A stretch of 64,000 nt of DNA, taken from Rhizobacter sp964253025. GTDB lineage: Bacteria; Pseudomonadota; Gammaproteobacteria; Burkholderiales; Burkholderiaceae_C. A program made the translations under genes and the position numbers. How positions within the stretch are numbered: the first letter of the stretch is position 1; every line of letters starts with the position of its first letter. Below, in pieces: positions 25,474 to 33,420 of the stretch. Below the pieces are notes generated by a model. That model worked only from the letters and a program-made list of their open reading frames with translations, was not told the DNA's origin and did not search any database. Location of the stretch: assembly GCF_964253025.1 (NCBI RefSeq), contig NZ_CAXUQC020000001.1, positions 310,001 through 374,000 of the forward strand, read 5' to 3'.

Positions 25474-26439
25474 ATGAAAAGGCGCCAGTGGTTGATCGGT
25501 GCGGGCCTTGCGCCCCTCGGCCTGAACGCGGTGGCGCGCACCTGGCCTGACCAGCCGCTCCGCTTCATCGTGCCGTTCCCGCCCGGCAGCTCACCCGACA
25601 TCGTGGCGCGACTGCTCACCGAGCCGCTCGCGCGTTCACTGGGCCAGCCGATCGTCATCGACAACCGCCCTGGCGCCGGCGGCAACATCGGCACCGGCGC
25701 GGCGGCCAAGGCTCGCGCCGACGGCTCGACCTGGCTGTTCACGATCCAGGGCCCGCTGGTCACTGCCCCCCTGTTGGCCCGGCACCTGCCGTATGACCCG
25801 GTGCGCGACCTGGCCCCCGTCTCCCTGGTGGCGACCTCGCCGAACGTGCTGGTCGTCGATCCGCGGCTCGGCACGCAGTCCCTGGCGGCGTTCGTGCAAC
25901 TGGCACGCGAGCGTCGCGGCGCGCTCAACTATGGCAGCGTGGGCAACGGAAGCGCATCCCACCTGGCCATGGAGTGGTTCCGTCGCCGTGCCGGCCTGGA
26001 CCTGGTGCATGTGCCGTATGCCGGATTCCCGCAGGTGCTGAACGCCCTGCTCGCGGGCGATGTGCAGGCGAGCTTCATGGTGCCCGGTCTGGCCATGGCC
26101 CAGGTGCGCGCGGGCAAGCTCCGTGCATTGGGGGTCACGAGCCTGGGCCGCGTGGCCGCGCTGCCCGAGATGCCGACATTGGCCGAACAGGGGCACGCCG
26201 GCTTCGAAGCCATCTCGTGGCAGGCGGTGCTGGCCCCGGCCGGCACGCCCGCACCCGTGATCGAGCGCATGTCCCAGGCACTCATCCGCATCATCAAGGG
26301 CGATGAGTTCCGCACGCGGCTGCTGGCCCACTACTTCACCGCGGCCGGCACGACCCCCGAGGCGTTGCGCCAGTTGATGGCCACCGAACGGGAGCGCTGG
26401 GGCCGCGTCATCAAGCTGGCGGGCGTGGAGGCGGAGTAG
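25474..26439 (+). CDS. Bug-family (TctC) tripartite tricarboxylate transporter substrate-binding protein
   Basis: A 321-residue periplasmic solute-binding protein. The N-terminus MKRRQWLIGAGLAPLGLNAVAR is a short export signal with a basic head. The hallmark segments LRFIVPFPPGSSPDIVARLL, VIDNRPGAGGNIG and LNYGSVGNGSASHLAMEWF identify the Bug family, which is hugely expanded in Burkholderiales. The ligand is unknown, and no TctA/TctB membrane genes lie nearby, which is usual for orphan Bug proteins. The ATG at 25474 is chosen because GGAAGAAGG is well spaced for it; another ATG sits nine bases upstream. Confidence 0.9.
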   Translation: MKRRQWLIGAGLAPLGLNAVARTWPDQPLRFIVPFPPGSSPDIVARLLTEPLARSLGQPIVIDNRPGAGGNIGTGAAAKARADGSTWLFTIQGPLVTAPLLARHLPYDPVRDLAPVSLVATSPNVLVVDPRLGTQSLAAFVQLARERRGALNYGSVGNGSASHLAMEWFRRRAGLDLVHVPYAGFPQVLNALLAGDVQASFMVPGLAMAQVRAGKLRALGVTSLGRVAALPEMPTLAEQGHAGFEAISWQAVLAPAGTPAPVIERMSQALIRIIKGDEFRTRLLAHYFTAAGTTPEALRQLMATERERWGRVIKLAGVEAE

Positions 26440-26560
26440 GGACCTCGCGGCCACGGGCAGGGATTGCGGCCCATTGACGCTGCGGCCTAGCGGGCAACCC
26501 GGGGCATGGTGCAGGCGTTTACCCGACCCTTGATCGGGCGACGCAGCGGTTGACGCTGTG

Positions 26561-27031
26561 TCAGGCGCCGCCTGCGTACCCTTGCTGCCGCCAGGCGTCG
26601 AACACCACCACCGCCACCGCGTTGCTCAGGTTCAGGCTGCGCTGGCCCGGCCGCATCGGCAGGCGCACGCGCTGCGCCTCTGGCAGCTGCTCGCGCAGCG
26701 CGGCGGGCAGGCCGGCCGTCTCGGCGCCGAAGATGAACCAGTCCCCCGCTTGCCAGCGCTGTTCGGCGATGAGGTGACTGCCTCGCGTGGTGAAGGCGAA
26801 GAGCCGGTCGGGCGCGGGCTGCGCCTCGGCCAGGAACGCCTCCCAGGAGGCATGCGCCTGCACCGGCGCGTACTCGTGGTAGTCAAGGCCGGCGCGGCGC
26901 AGCTGGCGGTCGTCCATCGAGAATCCGAGCGGTTCGATGAGGTGCAGTCTGCAGCCGGTGTTGGCGGCGAGCCGGATGACGTTGCCCGTGTTGGGCGGGA
27001 TCTCCGGGTGGACGAGGACGATGTTGAACAT
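26561..27031 (-). CDS. trmL: tRNA (cytidine/uridine-2'-O)-methyltransferase TrmL
   Basis: A 156-residue SPOUT-class enzyme that methylates the wobble nucleotide of certain tRNA-Leu. Family features are VLVHPEIPPNTGNVIRLAANTG at the start, FIFGAETAGLP, and the C-terminal knot segment MRPGQRSLNLSNAVAVVVFDAWRQ. On its strand CACAAT lies six bases before the ATG with no Shine-Dalgarno sequence, suggesting a leaderless transcript. It follows comF on the same strand with a 50-base gap. Confidence 0.93.
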   Translation of the reverse strand: MFNIVLVHPEIPPNTGNVIRLAANTGCRLHLIEPLGFSMDDRQLRRAGLDYHEYAPVQAHASWEAFLAEAQPAPDRLFAFTTRGSHLIAEQRWQAGDWFIFGAETAGLPAALREQLPEAQRVRLPMRPGQRSLNLSNAVAVVVFDAWRQQGYAGGA

Positions 27032-27081
27032 CCGGCGATTGTGCCGCGGCCTGCTGCACCGGCACGCGTGCGATCCGGGGT

Positions 27082-27786
27082 TCAGTCGCCCGGCATCGGC
27101 GTGCGTGCCACGGCCCACACCTGCACTTCGGCGGCACCGGCCTGGCGCAGCGTGGTGGCGAGTGCCGCCGCGGTGGCGCCACTCGTCAGCACGTCGTCGA
27201 CGATGCCGATGCGGCGACCCGCGACCCATGCCCGCCGTCCGGGCCTCACGGCGAACGCGCCTCTCAGGTTGGCGGCGCGATCCGCCAGCGGCAGGTCGGC
27301 CTGGCGCGGCGTCTCGCGCGTGCGCAGCACGATGTCCGGGCGGGCGGGAAACCCGAGGCGGCGCGCCAGCTCCCAGGCCTGGTTGAAGCCGCGTTCGCGC
27401 AGGCGCGCGGCACTGAGGGGCACCGGCAGCAGCAACTCGGGCGGCGGCCCCGCCGCCTGGGCCACGGCGTGGCGCAGCCGGGCGGCCAGGGCCCCGGCGA
27501 GGTCGAGTGCGCCATGGAACTTGAAGTCGACCAGCAGGCCGCCCCAAGGGTGGGCGTAGTCGACGGCGGCGACGGCGCGGTCGAAGGCGGGCGGCGCGGC
27601 AAGGCAGTGCCCGCAGGTGAGGTGGGCGGCCGGCACGCGAAGGGCGCAATGGCCGCAGCGGGGGGAGGTCTCGGCGAAACGCCGGATGCAGGCGTCGCAG
27701 AGGCGCGTCCGTCCCCAGCCGTGGCACACCGCGCAGAGACTCGGAAGGCAACTCGGGATGTCGAAGCGCAAGCGGGGGAAGGGCAC
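27082..27786 (-). CDS. comF: ComF family protein (phosphoribosyltransferase-like)
   Basis: A 234-residue protein with four CxxC pairs in the N-terminal part (CAVC, CDAC, CGHC, CGHC), likely a zinc knuckle, and a C-terminal phosphoribosyltransferase-like domain ending in GIVDDVLTSGATAAAL. ComF (GntX in E. coli) is linked to DNA uptake. Start is a GTG at 27786 with no Shine-Dalgarno sequence; TATATT lies six bases upstream on its strand. It is divergent from the BioC-like gene with only 23 bases between the start codons. Confidence 0.9.
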   Translation of the reverse strand: MPFPRLRFDIPSCLPSLCAVCHGWGRTRLCDACIRRFAETSPRCGHCALRVPAAHLTCGHCLAAPPAFDRAVAAVDYAHPWGGLLVDFKFHGALDLAGALAARLRHAVAQAAGPPPELLLPVPLSAARLRERGFNQAWELARRLGFPARPDIVLRTRETPRQADLPLADRAANLRGAFAVRPGRRAWVAGRRIGIVDDVLTSGATAAALATTLRQAGAAEVQVWAVARTPMPGD

Positions 27787-27792
27787 CCGGTC

Positions 27793-27800
27793 AATATACT
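27793..27800. promoter_or_regulatory. Overlapping divergent -10 elements for comF and the BioC-like gene
   Basis: On the plus strand TATACT (27795-27800) lies nine bases before the BioC-like ATG. On the minus strand TATATT (27798-27793) lies six bases before the comF GTG. The hexamers overlap, so the two promoters would be mutually exclusive. Both transcripts would have almost no 5' leader. Confidence 0.45.
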
Positions 27801-27809
27801 GGCCGCCCG

Positions 27810-28727
27810 ATGACCGAAGCCGCCAACACCCCGCCCGAAACCACCACGCCTCGACGGCCCCTCGACCTGCGGCGCGTGCTCACGGTGCTCAACCGCCTGG
27901 TGCGGGCCGACGGGCCGCCCTGGCTGCATGGAGAGGTGGCCCGCCGCATGGCCGAGCGGCTTGGCATCATCCGCTTGAAGCCCGAGGTCGTCGTCGACTG
28001 GTGGGGCTTTGCCGGCGCAGGCGGGCAGGCACTGGCCGATACCTATCCACGGGCGCGCCGAATCGTCGTCGAACCGACCGAAGGCCTGCGTGAGCGCAGC
28101 CGCAAGGCGGCCCGGGCGGGGCGTTGGCCATGGCAGCGCGGGACCGGCGTCGAGGTGGTTTCAGCGGATGACTTGTCGCCGAATGGCGCTCAGTTGATCT
28201 GGGCCAACATGATGCTGCACGGGGTGTGGGATCCTACGGCCGTGCTTGACCGCTGGCACCGTGCGCTGGCCGTCGATGGCTTCGTGATGTTCTCGTGCCT
28301 CGGGCCCGACACGTTGCGGGAACTTCGCGACCTGTACGCGCGGCTGGGCTGGCCGCCCGCCATGGCGGAGTTCATCGACATGCATGACCTGGGCGACATG
28401 CTGGTCCACGCGGGGTTTGCCGACCCCGTCATGGACCAGGAGACGCTCCGGCTCAGCTGGCCCGACGCCGAGGCTTTGCTCGCGGAACTCCGCGGGCTCG
28501 GGGGCAACGCGTCACCGAGCCGCTTCGCCGGGCTGCGAACGCCGCGCTGGCGTCAGCGCCTGGTCGATGAACTGAACGCGTTGCGCGGCCCCGATGGCCG
28601 CTTGCACATGCGTTTCGAGGTGGCCTACGGGCATGCCTTCAAAGCGCCTCCTCGCCCTGCGAGAAGCAGCGAGACCACGGTCTCGCTGGAGCAAATGCGC
28701 ACGCTTGTGCGCAAGCGCGACACTTGA
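27810..28727 (+). CDS. bioC: BioC-like SAM-dependent methyltransferase
   Basis: A 305-residue class I methyltransferase most similar in layout to betaproteobacterial BioC, which methylates malonyl-ACP to start biotin synthesis. The order SAM site, ANMMLHGVWDPTAVL, LAVDGFVMFSCLGPDTLRELR and DMHDLGDMLVHAGFADPVMD is BioC-like. SAM motif I is unusual: VVDWWGFAGAGG instead of a D-x-G-x-G-x-G loop. No other bio gene is nearby, so the role is provisional. The start lacks a Shine-Dalgarno sequence. Confidence 0.7.
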   Translation: MTEAANTPPETTTPRRPLDLRRVLTVLNRLVRADGPPWLHGEVARRMAERLGIIRLKPEVVVDWWGFAGAGGQALADTYPRARRIVVEPTEGLRERSRKAARAGRWPWQRGTGVEVVSADDLSPNGAQLIWANMMLHGVWDPTAVLDRWHRALAVDGFVMFSCLGPDTLRELRDLYARLGWPPAMAEFIDMHDLGDMLVHAGFADPVMDQETLRLSWPDAEALLAELRGLGGNASPSRFAGLRTPRWRQRLVDELNALRGPDGRLHMRFEVAYGHAFKAPPRPARSSETTVSLEQMRTLVRKRDT

Positions 28728-28746
28728 ACTTGAGTGTCGGGCTTGC
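28702..28746 (+). other. Competing hairpins across the bioC stop codon
   Basis: A long stem pairs GCAAGC-G-CGACACT (28711-28724) with AGTGTCG-G-GCTTGC (28733-28746): 13 base pairs with one G/G mismatch and an 8-base loop that contains the TGA stop. An alternative smaller hairpin, CGCTTG-TGCG-CAAGCG (28702-28717), uses part of the same sequence, so the two cannot form together. No T-run follows. Confidence 0.55.
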
Positions 28747-28853
28747 GCCTGCGTTAAACTGGCGGGCTTGAACGACACACGTTCGCCCCCAGAATGCGCT
28801 CGCCGGTCGCCCGGCCGCCGGTCTGGCGGTGAATCGCCGGCCCCGACCTCTGC

Positions 28854-29438
28854 ATGTCCGCTACCACTTCGTCCATCGCCTGGCCCACGGGAGGCATCCG
28901 TTCCGGATTCCGCTTCGGCCGCGAGACGTCGTCGCCCGGTCGTGCGGCTGAAGGGTCCGACTGGTCCGTGGACTGGGTCCTCGAGCGGGCAGCCGCCAAT
29001 CGTCGTGCAGGTCGGATCGGGGCGTTGATCGCCTATGCCGTCCTGTGCGCCGCGTCGCTGGCCGTGGCGTCCTCGTTCTGGGCCGAAGGTGCCCGGGTGG
29101 TGATGCCGGTGGCCTGGGCGCAACTGATGCTGATCGGTGGTATCGGCTGGGCGGTCGCCCGCCATGCCAGCGACCGCGAATGCATCGTGTTGCGCGGAGA
29201 TCGCTTGACCGTCGAGCGTGCGAGCGGGTCGCACGTGGAGCGGGTCGAGTTCCAGCCGGCGTGGGTGCGGGTCGAACCCGAGCATGACGACCGCTCCCTG
29301 ATCGAGCTGTCGGGCCAGGGTCGGCGCATTGCGGTGGGGCGATTCGTCGCCCCGGAGCAGCGCCGCCAGCTGGCCGAGGAGTTGCGCTTGGCACTTCGCC
29401 GCTGGCACCAGGGTGGGCCGAAGCCGGCATCGATGTGA
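28854..29438 (+). CDS. DUF2244 family membrane protein, upstream copy
   Basis: A 194-residue protein with two membrane helices (about residues 56-76 and 84-104) followed by a soluble C-terminal domain. The pattern DRLTVERASGSHVERVEF, AWVRVE and RIAVGRFVAPEQRRQLAEEL matches DUF2244, a family typically next to cytochrome oxidase genes in proteobacteria. Function is unknown; a role in oxidase assembly is inferred from location. It ends just before coxB, overlapping a possible GTG start of that gene by four bases. A divergent paralogue lies at 38887-39498. Confidence 0.85.
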   Translation: MSATTSSIAWPTGGIRSGFRFGRETSSPGRAAEGSDWSVDWVLERAAANRRAGRIGALIAYAVLCAASLAVASSFWAEGARVVMPVAWAQLMLIGGIGWAVARHASDRECIVLRGDRLTVERASGSHVERVEFQPAWVRVEPEHDDRSLIELSGQGRRIAVGRFVAPEQRRQLAEELRLALRRWHQGGPKPASM

Positions 29439-29458
29439 ATTTGGAAACTAGAACGACC

Positions 29459-30637
29459 ATGATGAAGATGACGAACTCACTGCGGCCCGTTTGGCACAAG
29501 GCCAGTCAGCTCTGCCTGGCAGCGTGCATCACGCTGGGCAGCACCGCGGCCATGGCCGTGAACGACCTGCGGGGCGGGCCGGCGGTGAACCAGATCGATC
29601 TGCACCCCCCGGTCACCCAGATCGCCTCCGAGCAGCAGTGGCTGCACAACTTCATGCTGATCATCTGCACGGTGATCTTCGTCGGCGTGTTCGGCGTGAT
29701 GTTCTATTCGATCATCAAGCACCGCAAGTCCAAGGGCGCCAAGTCCGCGAACTTCCACGAAAGCACCACCGTCGAGATCATCTGGACGGTCATCCCCTTC
29801 CTCATCGTGATCGGCATGGCCCTGCCGGCGACCAAGGTCGTCGTGGCCATGAAGGACACCAGCGCCGCCGACCTCACCATCAAGGCGACCGGCTACCAGT
29901 GGAAGTGGGGTTACGACTACCTCAAGGGTGAAGGCGAGGGCATCGGCTTCCTGTCCACCCTGGACGCCACGCAGCGCGAGGCCTCCGACGCCGGCAAGCC
30001 GGTCGGTGACGACTACCTCCTGAAGGTCGACAACCCGCTCGTGGTGCCGGTCGACAAGAAGATCCGCATCATCACCACCGCCAACGACGTGATCCACGCC
30101 TTCATGGTGCCGGCCTTCGGCATCAAGCAGGATGCCATCCCGGGCTTCGTGCGCGACACCTGGTTCCGCGCCACCCTGACCGGCGACTTCTACGGCCAGT
30201 GCGCCGAGCTGTGCGGCAAGGAACACGCCTACATGCCGATCCACGTGAAGGTGCTGTCGGCCGCCGACTACACCGCCTGGACCGAAGCCAAGAAGAAGGA
30301 ACTCGCCGCCAAGGCCGACGATCCGAACAAGGTCTGGACCCTGCCCGACCTGATGGCCCGCGGCGAGAAGGTGTACGCCAACTGCGCGGCCTGCCACCAG
30401 GCCAACGGCAAGGGCGCCGGCCCGATCAAGGCGCTCGACGGTTCGCCGATCGTGCTCGACGCCGACATCACCAAGGAAATCAACGTGGTGCTCAACGGCA
30501 TTCCGCCCGGCATGCCCTCGTGGAAGCAGCTGAGCGACACCGAGATCGCGGCCGTCATCACCTACACGAAGAACAGCTGGTCCAACAAGACCGGGCAACT
30601 GGTGCAGCCGAAGGATGTTGCGGCGCTCCGCAAGTAA
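29459..30637 (+). CDS. coxB: Cytochrome c oxidase subunit II with fused cytochrome c domain (caa3-type)
   Basis: A 392-residue subunit: signal peptide, two membrane helices (about 66-87 and 108-130), a periplasmic cupredoxin domain with the CuA motif CAELCGKEHAYM (Cys248, Cys252), and a C-terminal cytochrome c domain with CAACH (Cys309, Cys312, His313). CuA takes electrons from cytochrome c and passes them to subunit I; the fused heme is an extra entry carrier. ATG 29459 gives a sensible signal peptide; a GTG at 29435 overlapping the DUF2244 stop is the alternative. It is the first core cox gene. Confidence 0.96.
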   Translation: MMKMTNSLRPVWHKASQLCLAACITLGSTAAMAVNDLRGGPAVNQIDLHPPVTQIASEQQWLHNFMLIICTVIFVGVFGVMFYSIIKHRKSKGAKSANFHESTTVEIIWTVIPFLIVIGMALPATKVVVAMKDTSAADLTIKATGYQWKWGYDYLKGEGEGIGFLSTLDATQREASDAGKPVGDDYLLKVDNPLVVPVDKKIRIITTANDVIHAFMVPAFGIKQDAIPGFVRDTWFRATLTGDFYGQCAELCGKEHAYMPIHVKVLSAADYTAWTEAKKKELAAKADDPNKVWTLPDLMARGEKVYANCAACHQANGKGAGPIKALDGSPIVLDADITKEINVVLNGIPPGMPSWKQLSDTEIAAVITYTKNSWSNKTGQLVQPKDVAALRK

Positions 30638-30671
30638 TCCGTCACCGAACCGCGCCTAAAAGGAAGACCCC

Positions 30672-32303
30672 ATGAGTGCAGTACTCAACCCCCACGGCCA
30701 CGTTGCCGGTGACCACGGCCACGACCACGCCCATGACCATCCCCACGGATGGCGTCGCTGGGTGTTCGCGACCAACCACAAGGACATCGGGACGCTGTAC
30801 CTGCTGTTCTCGTTCACGATGCTGATGATCGGCGGCGTGCTCGCGCTGCTGATCCGTGCCGAGCTGTTCCAGCCCGGCCTGCAGGTCGTGAACCCGCAGC
30901 TGTTCAACCAGCTGACCACCATGCACGGCCTGATCATGGTGTTCGGCGCGATCATGCCGGCTTTCGTGGGCTTTGCGAACTGGATGATCCCGCTGCAGAT
31001 CGGTGCCAGCGACATGGCATTCGCGCGGATGAACAACTTCAGCTTCTGGCTGATGATTCCCGCGGCCATCATGCTGGTGGCGTCGTTCTTCATGCCCGGT
31101 GGCGCGCCCGCCGCGGGCTGGACGCTCTACGCGCCGCTCACGCTGCAGATGGGCCCCTCGATGGACGCCGGCATCTTCGCGATGCACATCCTCGGCGCCA
31201 GCTCCATCATGGGCTCGATCAACATCATCGTGACCATCCTCAACATGCGCGCCCCTGGCATGACGCTGATGAAGATGCCGATGTTCTGCTGGACCTGGCT
31301 CATCACCGCCTACCTGCTGATCGCCGTGATGCCGGTGTTGGCCGGCGCGATCACGATGACGCTGACCGACCGCCACTTCGGCACCAGCTTCTTCAACCCC
31401 GCCGGCGGCGGTGACCCGATCATGTACCAGCACATCTTCTGGTTCTTCGGCCACCCCGAGGTGTACATCATGATCCTGCCGGCGTTCGGCATCGTCAGCC
31501 ACGTCGTGCCGGCCTTCGCCCGCAAGCGCCTGTTCGGCTACACCTCGATGGTGTACGCCACCGCGTCGATCGCCATCCTGTCGTTCATCGTGTGGGCCCA
31601 CCACATGTATGCCACCGGCATGCCCGTCACCGGCCAGCTGTTCTTCATGTACGCCACCATGCTGATCTCGGTGCCCACGGGCGTGAAGATCTTCAACTGG
31701 GTCGCCACCATGTGGCGCGGCTCGATGACCTTCGAGACCCCGATGCTGTTCGCCGTGGGCTTCATCTTCGTGTTCTCGATCGGCGGCTTCACCGGCCTGA
31801 TCCTGTCGATGGCCCCGATCGACATCCAGCTGCAGGACACCTACTACGTCGTGGCCCACTTCCACTACGTGCTCGTGGCCGGCTCGCTGTACGCCATGTT
31901 CGCCGGCGCCTACTTCTGGCTGCCCAAGTGGACGGGTGTCATGTACTCCGAGGCGCGCGGCAAGTTCCACTTCTGGGGCTCGCTGATCACCTTCAACGTG
32001 ACCTTCTTCCCGATGCACTTCCTGGGTCTGGCCGGCATGCCGCGTCGCTACGCCGACTACCCGATGCAGTTCGCCGACTTCAACGCCCTGGCCACCGTGG
32101 GTGCCTTCGGCTTCGGCCTGATGCAGGTGTACTTCTTCCTCGCCGTCGTGCTGCCTTGCATGCGCGGCAAGGGTGAGCCTGCACCGCAGAAGCCCTGGGA
32201 CGGTGCCGAAGGCCTGGAGTGGGAAGTGCCGTCGCCGGCGCCGTTCCACACCTTCGAGAACCCGCCCAAGCTGAACGCCGCGGCCAACAAGATCGTCGCC
32301 TGA
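30672..32303 (+). CDS. coxA: Cytochrome c oxidase subunit I
   Basis: A 543-residue heme-copper oxidase subunit with about twelve membrane helices. The N-terminus is His-rich. Recognisable parts are WVFATNHKDIGTLYLLFS, the TTMHGLIMVFGAI heme-ligand helix, FWFFGHPEVYIMILP with the CuB histidine and crosslinked tyrosine, WAHHMYATGMP, and DTYYVVAHFHYVLVAGS with the heme ligands. It reduces oxygen to water and pumps protons. The tail ends APFHTFENPPKLNAAANK; a decayed copy of this tail is found at 38788-38852. coxB ends 34 bases upstream. Confidence 0.98.
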   Translation: MSAVLNPHGHVAGDHGHDHAHDHPHGWRRWVFATNHKDIGTLYLLFSFTMLMIGGVLALLIRAELFQPGLQVVNPQLFNQLTTMHGLIMVFGAIMPAFVGFANWMIPLQIGASDMAFARMNNFSFWLMIPAAIMLVASFFMPGGAPAAGWTLYAPLTLQMGPSMDAGIFAMHILGASSIMGSINIIVTILNMRAPGMTLMKMPMFCWTWLITAYLLIAVMPVLAGAITMTLTDRHFGTSFFNPAGGGDPIMYQHIFWFFGHPEVYIMILPAFGIVSHVVPAFARKRLFGYTSMVYATASIAILSFIVWAHHMYATGMPVTGQLFFMYATMLISVPTGVKIFNWVATMWRGSMTFETPMLFAVGFIFVFSIGGFTGLILSMAPIDIQLQDTYYVVAHFHYVLVAGSLYAMFAGAYFWLPKWTGVMYSEARGKFHFWGSLITFNVTFFPMHFLGLAGMPRRYADYPMQFADFNALATVGAFGFGLMQVYFFLAVVLPCMRGKGEPAPQKPWDGAEGLEWEVPSPAPFHTFENPPKLNAAANKIVA

Positions 32304-32320
32304 GCGGACGGAGCGTCGTC

Positions 32321-32437
32321 ATGGTCATGAGCACCGAACAGAAGAAGAACAACCGGCGACTGGGGTTAATCCTCGCGTCGATCGCGCTGATCTTCTTCCT
32401 GGGCTTCCTGGCCCGGATGGTGTTCTTCGGTCGCTGA
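32321..32437 (+). CDS. Small cytochrome oxidase assembly protein
   Basis: A 38-residue peptide: a basic N-terminus containing KKNNRR, then a single membrane helix LILASIALIFFLGFLARMVFF. Tiny single-pass proteins of this kind sit between coxA and ctaG in many Burkholderiales and are annotated as small oxidase assembly proteins. The mechanism is not known. Two ATGs, at 32321 and 32327, are possible. It starts 17 bases after coxA and ends 10 bases before ctaG, so it is embedded in the operon. Confidence 0.75.
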   Translation: MVMSTEQKKNNRRLGLILASIALIFFLGFLARMVFFGR

Positions 32438-32447
32438 AGCGCAGGCC

Positions 32448-33083
32448 ATGGCGACGTCCCCCGACTCCAAGACCGCCCTGCTCGGGCGCGACAACCGGCG
32501 CATGTTCGGCAAGCTGGCCGTCATCGTCGGGTTGATGTTCGGCTTCGGCTATGCGCTGGTGCCGATGTACGACGCCATCTGCAACGCGCTGGGCATCAAC
32601 AACCTGGCGCGCTCCGAGCTCATCACGTCCGGCCACACCGGCCAGAAGCTGAACACCCAGGTCGACACCTCGCGCACCATCACGGTCGAGTTCGACGCCA
32701 ACGCCCGCGGCCCGTGGGACTTCAAGCCGGCCGTGCGCTCGATCGACGTGCACCCGGGCGAGATGGCCACGGTCATGTACGAGTTCCGGAACATCCAGGA
32801 CCGCACGATGGCGGCGCAGGCGATCCCGAGCTACGCGCCCAAGCAGGCGATGGCGCACTTCAACAAGGTCGAGTGCTTCTGCTTCAACGAGTACACGCTG
32901 AAGGCGGGTGAGTCGAAGCAGTGGCCGGTCGTGTTCGTCGTCGACCCGAAGTTGCCCAAGGACGTTCGCACCATCACCCTGTCGTACACCTTCTTCGAGG
33001 TGGGCGGCAAGGTGCCGGCCGCGCCTGCGGGCAAGGCCACCGACCGCGTGGCGGTCACGGCCTCGAAGGAGCCGCAGTCGTGA
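32448..33083 (+). CDS. ctaG: Cytochrome c oxidase assembly protein CtaG (Cox11)
   Basis: A 211-residue copper chaperone that inserts CuB into subunit I. One N-terminal membrane helix (about residues 22-42) anchors a periplasmic domain. The copper-binding motif is VECFCFNE (Cys143, Cys145), and FNKVECFC with LPKDVRTITLSYTFFEV is typical of Cox11. An extra cysteine lies just after the helix (AICNALG). The TGA stop overlaps the GTG of the DUF2970 gene. Confidence 0.95.
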   Translation: MATSPDSKTALLGRDNRRMFGKLAVIVGLMFGFGYALVPMYDAICNALGINNLARSELITSGHTGQKLNTQVDTSRTITVEFDANARGPWDFKPAVRSIDVHPGEMATVMYEFRNIQDRTMAAQAIPSYAPKQAMAHFNKVECFCFNEYTLKAGESKQWPVVFVVDPKLPKDVRTITLSYTFFEVGGKVPAAPAGKATDRVAVTASKEPQS

Positions 33084-33310
33084 GCGACGGCCTCAAGTCG
33101 GCGGTGCGGCGCAAGCTGTCGTTCTGGCAGACCTTGCGCGCGGTCGGGTGGTCCTTCTTCGGCGTGCGCAAGTCGGCCGAATGGGAGAAGGACGTGGGTC
33201 AGTTGAACCCCGTCCACCTGATCATCGCCGGGCTGATGGCCGCCGTGTTGTTCGTGGTCGTGCTGGTGCTGCTCGTTCAGTGGGTCATTGCAAGCGGGGT
33301 GGCGGCTTGA
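33080..33310 (+). CDS. DUF2970 family small membrane protein
   Basis: A 76-residue protein beginning MSDGLKSAVRRKLSFWQTL, with one membrane helix (about residues 48-70). DUF2970 members are common between ctaG and coxC in Burkholderiales. The conserved part is the FWQTLRAVGWSFFGVRKSAE segment before the helix. The function is unknown, but position and overlap argue for a role with the oxidase. The start is a GTG whose last two bases are shared with the ctaG stop (GTGA). Confidence 0.85.
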   Translation: MSDGLKSAVRRKLSFWQTLRAVGWSFFGVRKSAEWEKDVGQLNPVHLIIAGLMAAVLFVVVLVLLVQWVIASGVAA

Positions 33311-33420
33311 GGGCGCCAGCGGGACACAAGCCAGTGAAATGAAGAATGCGCGCCGACGGCAGGGGAATCGCCGTCGACGCACACAGGTTCCAAGCAAAGT
33401 CAGAATCGCAGGAGAAAAAC

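Noticed and set aside
26505..26545. Small CCCGA/TCGGG hairpin between the Bug gene and trmL
   Set aside because: The stem is only five base pairs with no T-run; too weak to call a terminator for the convergent genes.
30642..32249. A 535-codon minus-strand open frame opposite coxA
   Set aside because: His/Glu/Val-rich shadow of coxA codons; coxA on the plus strand is certain.
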